Source: Flavobacterium sp.
GTDB lineage: Bacteria; Bacteroidota; Bacteroidia; Flavobacteriales; Flavobacteriaceae
Direction: 5' to 3'
Assembly: GCF_030146175.1 (NCBI RefSeq)
Contig: NZ_JASLCE010000042.1
Location: 1-11,229 of the forward strand
Length of the DNA stretch: 11,229 bases
The translations under genes and the position numbers were made by a program. The notes under the pieces are model-generated. The model had not been told where the DNA came from. It ran no database searches and saw only the letters and a list, made by a program, of their open reading frames with translations. Of the stretch, positions 1-7,409 are shown one piece after another. Every line of letters begins with the position of its first letter. The stretch's first letter is position 1.

Positions 1-306
1 CAGAATTTCCCGGATCCGTCTATTGCTTCGATTACAAATTCGACAAAATTCTTTATTCAGATTCCGAACAATAAAATTATCGACGGTGTAGATTTACAAC
101 ACTACAACCCAAGTAGCCAACGACCAAAAATGCTACAATCACAAATCGATGCTTCATTTATCAACTGTGATGCAGCTTATAATTCGCAAGCCGTTTACCG
201 TAAAGTAAAATCGATTGTAAACGGACGTAAAATCTTAGAAGACACCAACAACTCTGCTAACGATTTCGTGAAATTTAAAGCAAATCCAAGAGGTTTTGCG
301 AACTAA
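1..306 (+). CDS. C-terminal part of a DUF4876-like envelope protein (5' end outside window)
   Basis: Frame 1 is open from the first base to TAA at 304-306 and encodes 101 residues; the start lies upstream of the window. The segment contains the phrases DGVDLQHYNPSSQRPKMLQS, a single Cys in FINCDAAYN, then VYRKVKSIVNGRKILEDTNN and NDFVKFKANPRGF. The 'R-K...G-R-x-I/L-x-D-T-N-N-S-x-x-D-F' ending resembles what I recall of the C-terminus of Bacteroidota DUF4876 proteins, which are secreted or lipid-anchored proteins of unknown function. The family name rests on memory of this pattern plus the context of a DUF6850-like barrel and a diheme peroxidase downstream. It is followed after 60 bases by the barrel gene on the same strand, with no terminator and no TAnnTTTG box between them, so co-transcription is likely. 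The coding frame is certain; the family assignment is moderate. Confidence 0.68.
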   Translation, partial: QNFPDPSIASITNSTKFFIQIPNNKIIDGVDLQHYNPSSQRPKMLQSQIDASFINCDAAYNSQAVYRKVKSIVNGRKILEDTNNSANDFVKFKANPRGFAN

Positions 307-366
307 TCGGCTCCAACCGATTCCATTTATCAACGTTTCTTATTTTTTAAGAACAAGCTTTACAAT

Positions 367-1929
367 ATGACTTCAAAAAAAGTAATATTATATTTTATTC
401 TGTTAGTGAGTTGTGCCGTTCAGGCGCAGCTCACTGATAGTTTATCGGTACCTCAAAATGTATTCTACAACGACATCCGTCAGCAATTCTGGAAAAACCC
501 GTTGTTTTATACTACACAACATTTGAATGACTTTACGTTGACACAAATCGAATTCAGCCAGAAAAACCTGAATTTAAAACGTGTTCAGACGGCCGACAAA
601 ACAACGCAGTACCGTTTCTCTACTCAGGGAATATATAATGTAAAACCCCGACTACGTTTATTTGGTGGTTTTACATTCGATAAATCGTCTGAAAAAGGAC
701 TGGGTTATAACTTTTCGTCCCAACGAACGGAAAATCAAAACGTATTGTCGCCCAATTATTTCTTTGCGCCCCGAAAAGGAAACTGGGACAACCAGGAATA
801 CAACCTTGACGGTGGTTTTGCCTACCAGTTTGATAACAACATCCTGTTGGGCGGAAAAGCATTTTATAAAAACGGTAAAAACTACCGTACCAACGATCCG
901 CGACCGGAAATAGAACTGAGCAATTACGGTGGTGAGATTCAAACCGGATATAACTTCCGCAACCACAGCCTGATCGTATTTGCCGGAATGTCCAAAAAAA
1001 CGGAAACCGACAACATTACGTATGTAAACGATGCCGCAAATGCACCGGCTTATCCGGAAACCTTTACCCGTTTTTCATCCGGTTATGGGCGTATTATTTT
1101 TAACTCGTCATACAACCGTTATATCTTTAATACGATCGATAAAAACTTTGGTTTTGGCTATCAATACCAAAACAACCGAAACAGTTGGAATGCTTCGTAT
1201 CGCTATAACAAATCGATGGAAAGCTTTTACGGCAAAAACGTACGCGGTTATGTGTATATTGACGACGAATTAAAGCAGTTTATGTACCGTGTGATTTCGC
1301 ATACCACCGACCTGAATTATTTTTACGACGGCGTGGATAAAGACTATAAACTTCGTTTTAGCTACGAAAAACAAAAAGGAGACAACTTTTCCGTACGCGA
1401 AAATGGTCAGAACTACCGTATGAATCTGGATATTTTCAGCTTTAACAGCGGTGTGATCAAAAAAGATAAAAACCGTGTGGTTTACAGCTTTGAATTCGGA
1501 GCCAATTATATGCGCCATAAATATGTCGATTTATTAGGAAGTACCGACAAACGATTGAATACACTGGAACTTTCGGCTGCTTTTAACAAAGACCTCTTGT
1601 CGAAAGAGAAAAACACACTGAATCTGGCCTTAGGCGTACAGCACTATCAGGCGTTGGATGAAAGCCTGCTTTTTATTCCGATTTCCACTTCGAACCTGTC
1701 GTTTGCCAATAATGTGATCCAACCGGATCAGGCGTATGATGCTACTTCAAAATTACGTTCCAATATTATGCTGCAATACCAATACAGCCTTTCAAAAACT
1801 AAAAAGTTACGTATTTTTGCAAACTATAATACCCTTGTTGCGATAGGTGATCAATATAAAACTTATACAACGGATTACAATACCACAGCGAGTACCTATT
1901 TTAACGGTGGTATCTCGATAATTTATTAA
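367..1929 (+). CDS. Outer-membrane beta-barrel protein, DUF6850-like
   Basis: This 520-residue protein begins with a Sec signal peptide: Lys-rich start, hydrophobic residues about 6-17, cleavage probably after AQA or AQAQ near residues 19-21. The rest is dominated by alternating polar and aromatic strands rich in Tyr, Phe and Asn (for example FGFGYQYQN and WNASYRYN) and it ends in an aromatic residue (GGISIIY), the usual C-terminal signal of outer-membrane barrels. There is no TonB plug domain and no TonB box, so it is not itself a TonB-dependent receptor. Length and composition fit the DUF6850 barrels of Bacteroidota; the function of that family is not known to me. It sits between a DUF4876-like gene and a diheme peroxidase (2 bases between stop and next start), which suggests a shared envelope function. 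The export and barrel calls are strong, the DUF number moderate. Confidence 0.8.
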   Translation: MTSKKVILYFILLVSCAVQAQLTDSLSVPQNVFYNDIRQQFWKNPLFYTTQHLNDFTLTQIEFSQKNLNLKRVQTADKTTQYRFSTQGIYNVKPRLRLFGGFTFDKSSEKGLGYNFSSQRTENQNVLSPNYFFAPRKGNWDNQEYNLDGGFAYQFDNNILLGGKAFYKNGKNYRTNDPRPEIELSNYGGEIQTGYNFRNHSLIVFAGMSKKTETDNITYVNDAANAPAYPETFTRFSSGYGRIIFNSSYNRYIFNTIDKNFGFGYQYQNNRNSWNASYRYNKSMESFYGKNVRGYVYIDDELKQFMYRVISHTTDLNYFYDGVDKDYKLRFSYEKQKGDNFSVRENGQNYRMNLDIFSFNSGVIKKDKNRVVYSFEFGANYMRHKYVDLLGSTDKRLNTLELSAAFNKDLLSKEKNTLNLALGVQHYQALDESLLFIPISTSNLSFANNVIQPDQAYDATSKLRSNIMLQYQYSLSKTKKLRIFANYNTLVAIGDQYKTYTTDYNTTASTYFNGGISIIY

Positions 1930-1931
1930 GT

Positions 1932-3077
1932 ATGAAAAAGATTATTGGATTTACAGTCCTTAGTTTTTTATTCGTCGGACTGGTTTCGCTAAAAAACCAT
2001 AAAGATGATGAAAAGTATTATTCCGTAGCGGATCTGAAAAAAATATACAGCGGCGGCGATGTGAGCAAATGGCCCAAGCCAACTCTCGATAGCAGCGTTG
2101 TAGATTTTCAGGATTTAGGTGTATTGCCTAAAGTAACATTTCCGGCCGAAAATCCGTATACCGAAGCGAAAAGAGACCTTGGGAAAACACTATTTTTTGA
2201 TCCGAGATTGTCCAAATCCGGACAGATTTCGTGTGCGTCCTGTCATGATCCCGAATTGGGATGGGGCGATGGAAAACGAGTATCCCACGGACACGACCGT
2301 ACGCCGGGAACCCGAAACTCCAAACCGATCATTAACGTAGCCTACTCCAATATCTTTTTTTGGGACGGACGTGCTGCCAGTCTGGAAGATCAGGCGCGTT
2401 TCCCAATTGTAGATACCAAGGAAATGAACAACCACATGGATATTGCGGTTAAAACGATCAAAAAAATCAAAGGCTATCAACCGCTTTTTGAAAAGGCTTT
2501 TGGTGATGGAAAAGTAACCGAAGAGAAAATTTTTAAAGCTATTGCCACTTTCGAACGCACCGTTGTGAGTCGTAAAAGTCGTTTTGATAAATTTATCGAA
2601 GGCGATTCCACGCAATTATCCGATAAGGAAGTTGCCGGTTTACACCTGTTCCGTACCAAAGCCCGATGCATTAACTGTCATAATTCGGCTTTGTTTTCAG
2701 ACAATCAGTTTCACAATGCCGGTTTAACGTACTACGGTCGTAAATATGAGGATTTAGGACGTTATAACATTACCAAAAATGCCGATGATGTGGGTAAATT
2801 CCGAACACCTTCCCTACGTGAAGTTGGAAGAACCGGACCGTATATGCACAATGGTCTTTTCCCGGAACTACGCGGTGTTTTAAACCTGTATAATGCCGGT
2901 ATGCCCAATGTAAAACCAAAAGGCGAACAAGTAAACGATAAACTATTTCCAAAAACCTCTCCTTTACTAAAAAAACTGGAGCTGGATAAAGAAGAACTCG
3001 ATGCTTTGGAAGCGTTTCTTCAGAGTATCACTTCTGTGATCTACCGGGAACCCGCACCGGAAAAATTGCCGGGATAA
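1932..3077 (+). CDS. Diheme c-type peroxidase, bacterial CCP/MauG superfamily
   Basis: This 381-residue protein has an N-terminal hydrophobic segment (residues 4-20) that should export it to the periplasm, either cleaved or kept as an anchor. Two covalent heme sites are visible: CASCH at 101-105 and CINCH at 246-250. Between them, W144 (FFWDGR), Q154, P158 and E164 keep the same mutual spacing as MauG W93, Q103, P107 and E113, the inter-heme Trp and distal-pocket residues. After GPYMHNG (302-308), Tyr320 lies 12 residues past the Gly, the position of the Met axial ligand in classical di-heme peroxidases and of Tyr294 in MauG. Family members reduce H2O2 to water or use it to oxidise partner proteins through a bis-Fe(IV) state. 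The gene starts 2 bases after the barrel gene and ends just before a terminator, so it is the last gene of the operon. Superfamily membership is very secure; the MauG-like chemistry is inferred. Confidence 0.92.
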   Translation: MKKIIGFTVLSFLFVGLVSLKNHKDDEKYYSVADLKKIYSGGDVSKWPKPTLDSSVVDFQDLGVLPKVTFPAENPYTEAKRDLGKTLFFDPRLSKSGQISCASCHDPELGWGDGKRVSHGHDRTPGTRNSKPIINVAYSNIFFWDGRAASLEDQARFPIVDTKEMNNHMDIAVKTIKKIKGYQPLFEKAFGDGKVTEEKIFKAIATFERTVVSRKSRFDKFIEGDSTQLSDKEVAGLHLFRTKARCINCHNSALFSDNQFHNAGLTYYGRKYEDLGRYNITKNADDVGKFRTPSLREVGRTGPYMHNGLFPELRGVLNLYNAGMPNVKPKGEQVNDKLFPKTSPLLKKLELDKEELDALEAFLQSITSVIYREPAPEKLPG

Positions 3078-3110
3078 AAAAAAGGAGCATTATTAAATGC
3101 TCCTTTTTTT
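3077..3110. terminator. Bidirectional intrinsic terminator between the peroxidase and cvfB-like genes
   Basis: GGAGCATT (3084-3091) pairs with AATGCTCC (3096-3103) around a 4-base loop. It is preceded by a run of A (3076-3083) and followed by seven T (3104-3110). It lies between convergent genes ending at 3077 (+) and 3116 (-), so it can stop transcription from both sides. Confidence 0.9.
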
Positions 3111-3115
3111 GTGTT

Positions 3116-3946
3116 TTATTTTACGAGGTAAATTCCGTCTTCTTTAATTTCGATCAGCTTTTGTTTGTACAAAACACCAATGGCTTTTTTAAAGGTCTTT
3201 TTACTCATTTTAAGCACGGTTTTAATATCTTCCGGGTGACTATCGTCATTGAGTCGTAAAAAACCTCTGCTGGCTTTTAATTCATCTAAAATATACTGGG
3301 AACTCGGCTCTAGTTTTTCAAAGCCTAATTTGGTCGCCGAAACGTCAATTTTACCATCGGGACGGATGTTTTTGATATAGCCGATAATGCGATCACCCGT
3401 TCTTAGATCGTCGTATACTTCGTTTTTATATAATAAACCTTTGTATTTTTCATTGATAATCACATTGATTCCCACTTCGGTAATATGAGAAATGATCAAA
3501 TCGACTTCCTCACCTTTCTCCAGGGTGATCTCTTTGTTATCCAAAAACTGGTTCGTTTTACTGGAAGCTACCAGACGACCGGTTTTCTCGTCAATATACA
3601 TATAAACCAGATACCGTTTTCCCTGTTCCATTGGACGCGCCTGTTCTTTAAACGGAACAAACAGGTCTTTTTCCATACCCCAATTCATAAAGGCACCGAA
3701 TTTGTTGGTATAGTTCACACGTAAAAGGGCGAATTCGTTTAAAAAGATATACGGTTCCAAAGTAGTTGCGACAGGACGTTCTTCGTGATCCAGATAGACA
3801 AAAACAGCTATCTCATCACCTATTTCATACTGTTCCGGGACATATTTATTGGGTAAAAGTATATCCGCGTTACCGTCTGTAAGGAATAAGCCTACTTTCG
3901 TTTCTCTATCGATTTTTAAGGTGTTGTATTTTCCGATCTCAATCAT
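3116..3946 (-). CDS. cvfB: S1 / winged-helix RNA-binding protein, CvfB-like
   Basis: The 276-residue product has the CvfB (YitL) layout: S1-like modules at about residues 1-60, 65-130 (with KFGAFMNWGMEKDLFVP at 82-98, a typical S1 strand pattern) and 140-205, then a winged-helix domain at about 212-276 (SQYILDELKAS... MSKKTFKKAIGVLYKQKLI). CvfB proteins in Firmicutes bind RNA and affect virulence gene expression; in Bacteroidota the role is not established. I place the start at the ATG at 3946 (protein MIEIGKYNTL), not the in-frame ATG at 3973 that would add nine residues: a TAnnTTTG promoter box covers 3978-3971, so the upstream ATG should not be transcribed. It is convergent with the peroxidase gene and is separated from the PLP-enzyme gene upstream by a terminator. 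No signal peptide; cytoplasmic. Confidence 0.88.
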   Translation of the reverse strand: MIEIGKYNTLKIDRETKVGLFLTDGNADILLPNKYVPEQYEIGDEIAVFVYLDHEERPVATTLEPYIFLNEFALLRVNYTNKFGAFMNWGMEKDLFVPFKEQARPMEQGKRYLVYMYIDEKTGRLVASSKTNQFLDNKEITLEKGEEVDLIISHITEVGINVIINEKYKGLLYKNEVYDDLRTGDRIIGYIKNIRPDGKIDVSATKLGFEKLEPSSQYILDELKASRGFLRLNDDSHPEDIKTVLKMSKKTFKKAIGVLYKQKLIEIKEDGIYLVK

Positions 3947-3970
3947 GGTATTCTGTGCGATTATAAGGCA

Positions 3971-3978
3971 CAAAGGTA
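3971..3978 (-). promoter_or_regulatory. -7 promoter box of the cvfB-like gene
   Basis: The minus strand reads TACCTTTG, a full match to the Bacteroidota -7 consensus TAnnTTTG. Transcription would begin near 3964, leaving a short leader of about 18 bases before the ATG at 3946. No TTG is seen at the usual 17-20 base distance upstream, so the -33 element is weak or absent. Confidence 0.6.
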
Positions 3979-4031
3979 AACATTGCTTTATTTATTCCAC
4001 CAGCAATCTGAAAATATTATTTACTAAAAGC

Positions 4032-4064
4032 AAAAAGACTCCGAATTGGTTTCGGAGTCTTTTT
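4032..4064 (-). terminator. Intrinsic terminator of the PLP-enzyme gene
   Basis: GACTCCGAA (4037-4045) pairs perfectly with TTCGGAGTC (4051-4059), loop of 5, flanked by five A (4032-4036) and five T (4060-4064). It lies 17 bases past the stop codon of the PLP-enzyme gene on the minus strand and separates it from the cvfB-like gene downstream. Its symmetry means it could act in both directions, though no plus-strand gene ends here. Confidence 0.88.
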
Positions 4065-4081
4065 GTTTATTGTGATTTATC

Positions 4082-5122
4082 TTATTTTATAAATTCGATT
4101 TTTTGCACTTCTTCAGCATTTACACTGTCGAAAAAGCCTTGTTCGTTCATCCATTCGTCACTAAAGATTTTGCTCATATAGCGGGAACCGTGATCCGGGA
4201 AAATAATCACCACATTACTGTCTTTGGTGAATTCGTTTTCTTCGGCAAATTGTTTTACCGCCTGCATCGCTGCTCCGGACGTATAACCTACAAACAAACC
4301 TTCTTTTTTTGCAATCTCTCTGGCCGTATGAGCGCTTTCTTCATCATTTACTTTGGTGAATTTGTCGATAGCATCAAAATCGGTTGCCGTTGGAATCAGG
4401 TTTTTACCCAAACCTTCGATACGGTACGGATAGATTTCTTCGCTGTCGAACTCTTTGGTTTCGTGGTATTTTTTTAATACCGATCCGAAAGCATCCACAC
4501 CAAGTACTTTGATAGCCGGGTTTTTCTCTTTTAAGAAACGAGCCGTTCCGGAAATCGTTCCACCAGTACCGGAACAAGCAACCAAATGGGTTATTTTTCC
4601 GTTGGTTTGTTCCCATATTTCAGGGCCGGTTGTGTTATAATGTGCATCAACATTCAGATCGTTAAAATACTGGTTGATGTAAACCGATCCTTTCGTTTCT
4701 TCGTGTAAACGTTTGGCCACGTTATAATACGAACGGGGATCATCTGCAGATACGTGTGCCGGACATACATATACTTTAGCGCCCATCGCCCGTAACATAT
4801 CAATTTTATCTTTGGAAGATTTTGAGCTAACTGCCAAAACGCAGTCATAACCTTTAATAATACTCACCATCGCCAGACTGAAACCCGTGTTACCGGAAGT
4901 CGTTTCTATAATTGTGTCGCCAGGTTTTAGAATTCCTCTTTTCTCTGCTTCTTCAATTATATATACGGCAATTCTGTCTTTTGTGGAATGACCCGGGTTG
5001 AAAGCTTCTACTTTAGCATAAAAATTACCTTCTAATCCTTCTGTAATTTTATTGAGCTTAATTAGGGGAGTATTACCTATTAATTCCAATACATTATTAT
5101 AGGCTTTTATGTCTTCTTTCAT
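4082..5122 (-). CDS. PLP-dependent cysteine synthase / cystathionine beta-synthase family enzyme
   Basis: This 346-residue fold-type II PLP enzyme shows [11 protein letters not shown] (13-23), the Schiff-base Lys48 in [10 protein letters not shown], the substrate/phosphate loop TTSGNTG (74-80), the PLP phosphate loop GTGGT (185-189) and a Ser282 in YTSGAAM expected to contact the pyridine nitrogen. Several stretches look more like the catalytic core of cystathionine beta-synthase than Cys[22 protein letters not shown] and the C-terminal [13 protein letters not shown]. There is no C-terminal pair of CBS regulatory domains. It probably condenses serine, or an activated serine, with homocysteine or sulfide; which of these cannot be settled from sequence. 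The PLP loop is STKDR rather than the common SVKDR. It is followed by a terminator and preceded, 81 bases upstream, by the end of the oligopeptidase gene. No export signal; cytoplasmic. Confidence 0.9.
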   Translation of the reverse strand: MKEDIKAYNNVLELIGNTPLIKLNKITEGLEGNFYAKVEAFNPGHSTKDRIAVYIIEEAEKRGILKPGDTIIETTSGNTGFSLAMVSIIKGYDCVLAVSSKSSKDKIDMLRAMGAKVYVCPAHVSADDPRSYYNVAKRLHEETKGSVYINQYFNDLNVDAHYNTTGPEIWEQTNGKITHLVACSGTGGTISGTARFLKEKNPAIKVLGVDAFGSVLKKYHETKEFDSEEIYPYRIEGLGKNLIPTATDFDAIDKFTKVNDEESAHTAREIAKKEGLFVGYTSGAAMQAVKQFAEENEFTKDSNVVIIFPDHGSRYMSKIFSDEWMNEQGFFDSVNAEEVQKIEFIK

Positions 5123-5146
5123 AAAATATAAATTAGTCGAGCGATA

Positions 5147-5167
5147 TTACTTACAGTAATTAAGTAA
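5147..5167. repeat. Perfect 7-bp inverted repeat in the leader of the PLP-enzyme gene
   Basis: TTACTTA (5147-5153) and TAAGTAA (5161-5167) form a perfect inverted repeat with a 7-base spacer; a smaller palindrome TTACAGTAA (5151-5159) overlaps its left arm. It lies between the predicted -7 box (5188-5181) and the start codon at 5122, close to the expected transcription start. It could be an operator or a weak RNA hairpin; being AT-rich, chance is possible. Confidence 0.4.
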
Positions 5168-5180
5168 CCTCAGAACTCTG

Positions 5181-5188
5181 CAAATTTA
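5181..5188 (-). promoter_or_regulatory. -7 promoter box of the PLP-enzyme gene
   Basis: The minus strand reads TAAATTTG, matching TAnnTTTG, 59 bases upstream of the ATG. There is no TTG at the usual -33 distance. The 14-base sequence on the plus strand, CAAATTTAACAAAA (5181-5194), recurs exactly at 8178-8191 upstream of the DUF2853 gene. Confidence 0.5.
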
Positions 5189-5203
5189 ACAAAAAAAATT
5201 TAT

Positions 5204-7339
5204 CTACTTTTTAATTCCTTCTAAATCTAACAAAAAAGTATACTCTTTAGCTACTTCTTTAAGCGATTCGAAACGTCCGGAAGCACCGCCATGGCCTGCA
5301 TCCATATTGGTATCCATATATAACTGACTATCTCCCACTTTCATAACGCGCAGTTTGGCAACCCATTTGGCCGGTTCCCAATATTGTACCTGCGAATCGT
5401 GAAGTCCGGTAGTTACCAGTAAATTCGGGTATTTTTGTTTTTTAACATTGTCATATGGCGAATACGATAGCATATAGTCGTAATACGTTTTGTCGTTCGG
5501 GTTCCCCCATTCGTCATATTCTCCGGTTGTTAACGGAATCGAATCGTCCAGCATGGTTGTGATTACGTCTACGAAAGGTACCTGTGCAATCACACCGTTG
5601 TATAGATCCGGTGCCATATTGATAATCGCTCCCATTAGTAATCCGCCGGCCGATCCGCCTTCGGCATATAAATGCTTCGCGGAGGTGTATTTCTCGGCAA
5701 TTACAAATTTGGAACAGTCAATAAAATCGGTAAATGTATTTTTCTTTTTAAGTAATTTTCCATTTTCATACCACTCGCGTCCAAGGTCTTCTCCTCCGCG
5801 GATATGCGCAATAGCGTAGATAAACCCTCGATCCAGTAAACTCAAACGTATCGATGAGAAATAAGGATCCATTGAGGCGCCATACGATCCGTAGGCGTAA
5901 AGCAAGAACGGGTTATTACCGTCTTTCTGGATACCTTTGCGGTATACAACCGAAATCGGCACTTTGGTTCCGTCCTGCGCAGTGGCCCAAATACGTTCTT
6001 CGATATAATTGTTTTTGTCGAATTTCCCACCCAAAACTTCCTGTTCTTTTTTAACTTCCTTCGTTTTGGTTTTCATATTGAAGTCGATAATCGACGACGG
6101 TGTGGCCATCGACTGGTAACCGTATCGTAAAATATCGGTATCAAAGTCAACATTGGTAGTAGTATACGCCGTATAGGTTTCGATTTCAAACGGAAGGTAG
6201 TATTCCCCTTTTCCGCTCCAAGGCATAATGCGGATTTTATTCAATCCGTTAGAACGCTCGGAAACCACCAGGTAGTTTTTAAAGATTTCAATATCTTCCA
6301 GTAAAACATCTTTACGATGGGCGATCAGATCTTTCCAGTTTTCTTTTCCGGTTGCATTTTCCGGCGTTTTCATTAGTTTAAAATTGGTCGCCTTGTCTTT
6401 GTTGGTCACCACATAAAAACTATCGCCAAAGTGCGAAATACTGTATTCCAATCCTCGTGTACGTGGCTGGAACACTTTAAATTCGGCATCCGGTGTGTTG
6501 GAAGGAAGAATACGGAATTCGGACGTTAGCGTACTCGTCGAACCGATTACGATATATTTTTTTGATTTTTCTTTATATACAAATACCGAAAAAGTATCGT
6601 CTTTTTCTTCAAAAACAACCTTATCATTTTTAGGATCCGTTCCTAGTTTGTGTTTGTAAATTTTATCAGAACGAAGCGTAACCAAATCTTTACGGGTATA
6701 AAACAGGGTTTTATTATCGCTCGCCCAGGTAGAACCTCCGGTTGTTTTTTCGAGTTTTACCGGTAGAATCTCTCCGGTTTCAAGGTTTTTGATCTGAATG
6801 GTATATTCTCTTCTGGAAACGGTATCGATTCCAAAAGCACACCATTTGTTGTCTTCACTGATACTTATTCCGCTTAACTGAAAATATGCATGTCCTTTGG
6901 CCATTTCGTTACAGTCGAACAGGATTTCTTCTTTGGCATCCAACGAGCCTTTTTTACGGGCATGAATCGGGTAATCTTTTCCTTTTTCGTAACGGGTGAT
7001 GTAATAATACCCGTTATACAGATACGGAACCGAACTGTCGTCTTCTTTTATCCGCGATTTCATTTCCTGAAACAAGTCCTCCTGGAACTGTTTCGTATGT
7101 GCGGTCATTTGCTGGTAATATTCGTTTTCTTTTTTAAGGTAATCGATAACTTCCGGGTTTTCTCTTTCGTTTAACCAATAGTAATTATCTGTTCGTATAT
7201 CGCCGTGTTTTTCCAATTGTTTTGGCTTTACGGCTGCCATAGGCGGTGTTAGTGTTTTTACCATATCGGGCTTTTTATTTTGTGCGTTTCCCGTTACAAA
7301 AATAAGACAAACGCAACTCAAAATAATTTGATTTTTCAT
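5204..7339 (-). CDS. ptrB: Oligopeptidase B-type serine peptidase (S9A), exported
   Basis: The 711-residue product begins with a Sec signal peptide (hydrophobic residues 5-16, likely cleavage near NAQ at 18-20), so it should act in the periplasm or be secreted, unlike cytosolic E. coli oligopeptidase B. Residues about 30-440 form the N-terminal part with the seven-bladed propeller that filters substrates by size; about 445-711 form the alpha/beta-hydrolase domain. The catalytic triad is Ser563 (GGSAGG), Asp648 (GLHDSQ) and His683 (DAGHGG); Tyr473 in YAYGSYG probably helps form the oxyanion hole. AQVPFVDVITTMLDDSIPLTTGEYDEWGNP-type sequence (585-614) keeps D598, E607 and D609 where the acidic residues recognising basic P1 side chains occur in oligopeptidase B, so cleavage after Arg or Lys in short peptides is expected. 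It is divergent from ybaB; no clear hairpin terminator follows it, so some read-through into the PLP-enzyme gene is possible. Confidence 0.92.
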   Translation of the reverse strand: MKNQIILSCVCLIFVTGNAQNKKPDMVKTLTPPMAAVKPKQLEKHGDIRTDNYYWLNERENPEVIDYLKKENEYYQQMTAHTKQFQEDLFQEMKSRIKEDDSSVPYLYNGYYYITRYEKGKDYPIHARKKGSLDAKEEILFDCNEMAKGHAYFQLSGISISEDNKWCAFGIDTVSRREYTIQIKNLETGEILPVKLEKTTGGSTWASDNKTLFYTRKDLVTLRSDKIYKHKLGTDPKNDKVVFEEKDDTFSVFVYKEKSKKYIVIGSTSTLTSEFRILPSNTPDAEFKVFQPRTRGLEYSISHFGDSFYVVTNKDKATNFKLMKTPENATGKENWKDLIAHRKDVLLEDIEIFKNYLVVSERSNGLNKIRIMPWSGKGEYYLPFEIETYTAYTTTNVDFDTDILRYGYQSMATPSSIIDFNMKTKTKEVKKEQEVLGGKFDKNNYIEERIWATAQDGTKVPISVVYRKGIQKDGNNPFLLYAYGSYGASMDPYFSSIRLSLLDRGFIYAIAHIRGGEDLGREWYENGKLLKKKNTFTDFIDCSKFVIAEKYTSAKHLYAEGGSAGGLLMGAIINMAPDLYNGVIAQVPFVDVITTMLDDSIPLTTGEYDEWGNPNDKTYYDYMLSYSPYDNVKKQKYPNLLVTTGLHDSQVQYWEPAKWVAKLRVMKVGDSQLYMDTNMDAGHGGASGRFESLKEVAKEYTFLLDLEGIKK

Positions 7340-7372
7340 TTAGTTTTGTTTACTAATCAATCTGCAATTTAA

Positions 7373-7380
7373 TAATTTTG
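7373..7380 (+). promoter_or_regulatory. -7 promoter box of ybaB
   Basis: TAATTTTG matches TAnnTTTG and lies 29 bases before the ATG at 7410. A TTTG at 7345-7348 is 24 bases upstream, longer than usual; the sequence TAGTTTTG at 7341-7348 is itself a second possible -7 box. For the divergent peptidase gene no TAnnTTTG box was found on the minus strand in 7340-7409. Confidence 0.5.
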
Positions 7381-7409
7381 CGGTAACATTAATCATTAAT
7401 TTTATTAAC

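Noticed and set aside
337..353. Hairpin TTCTTA-TTTTT-TAAGAA before the barrel gene, possible terminator or attenuator
   Set aside because: The stem has only six mostly A-T pairs and no T-run follows; co-transcription with the upstream gene remains more likely.
2190..2615. 141-codon minus-strand open frame
   Set aside because: It is antisense to the diheme peroxidase, which has two CXXCH motifs in the correct frame; the shadow protein shows no domain pattern.
3849..4181. 110-codon plus-strand open frame between the cvfB-like and PLP-enzyme genes
   Set aside because: It is mostly antisense to the two real genes, runs through the terminator hairpin, has low-complexity composition and resembles no family.
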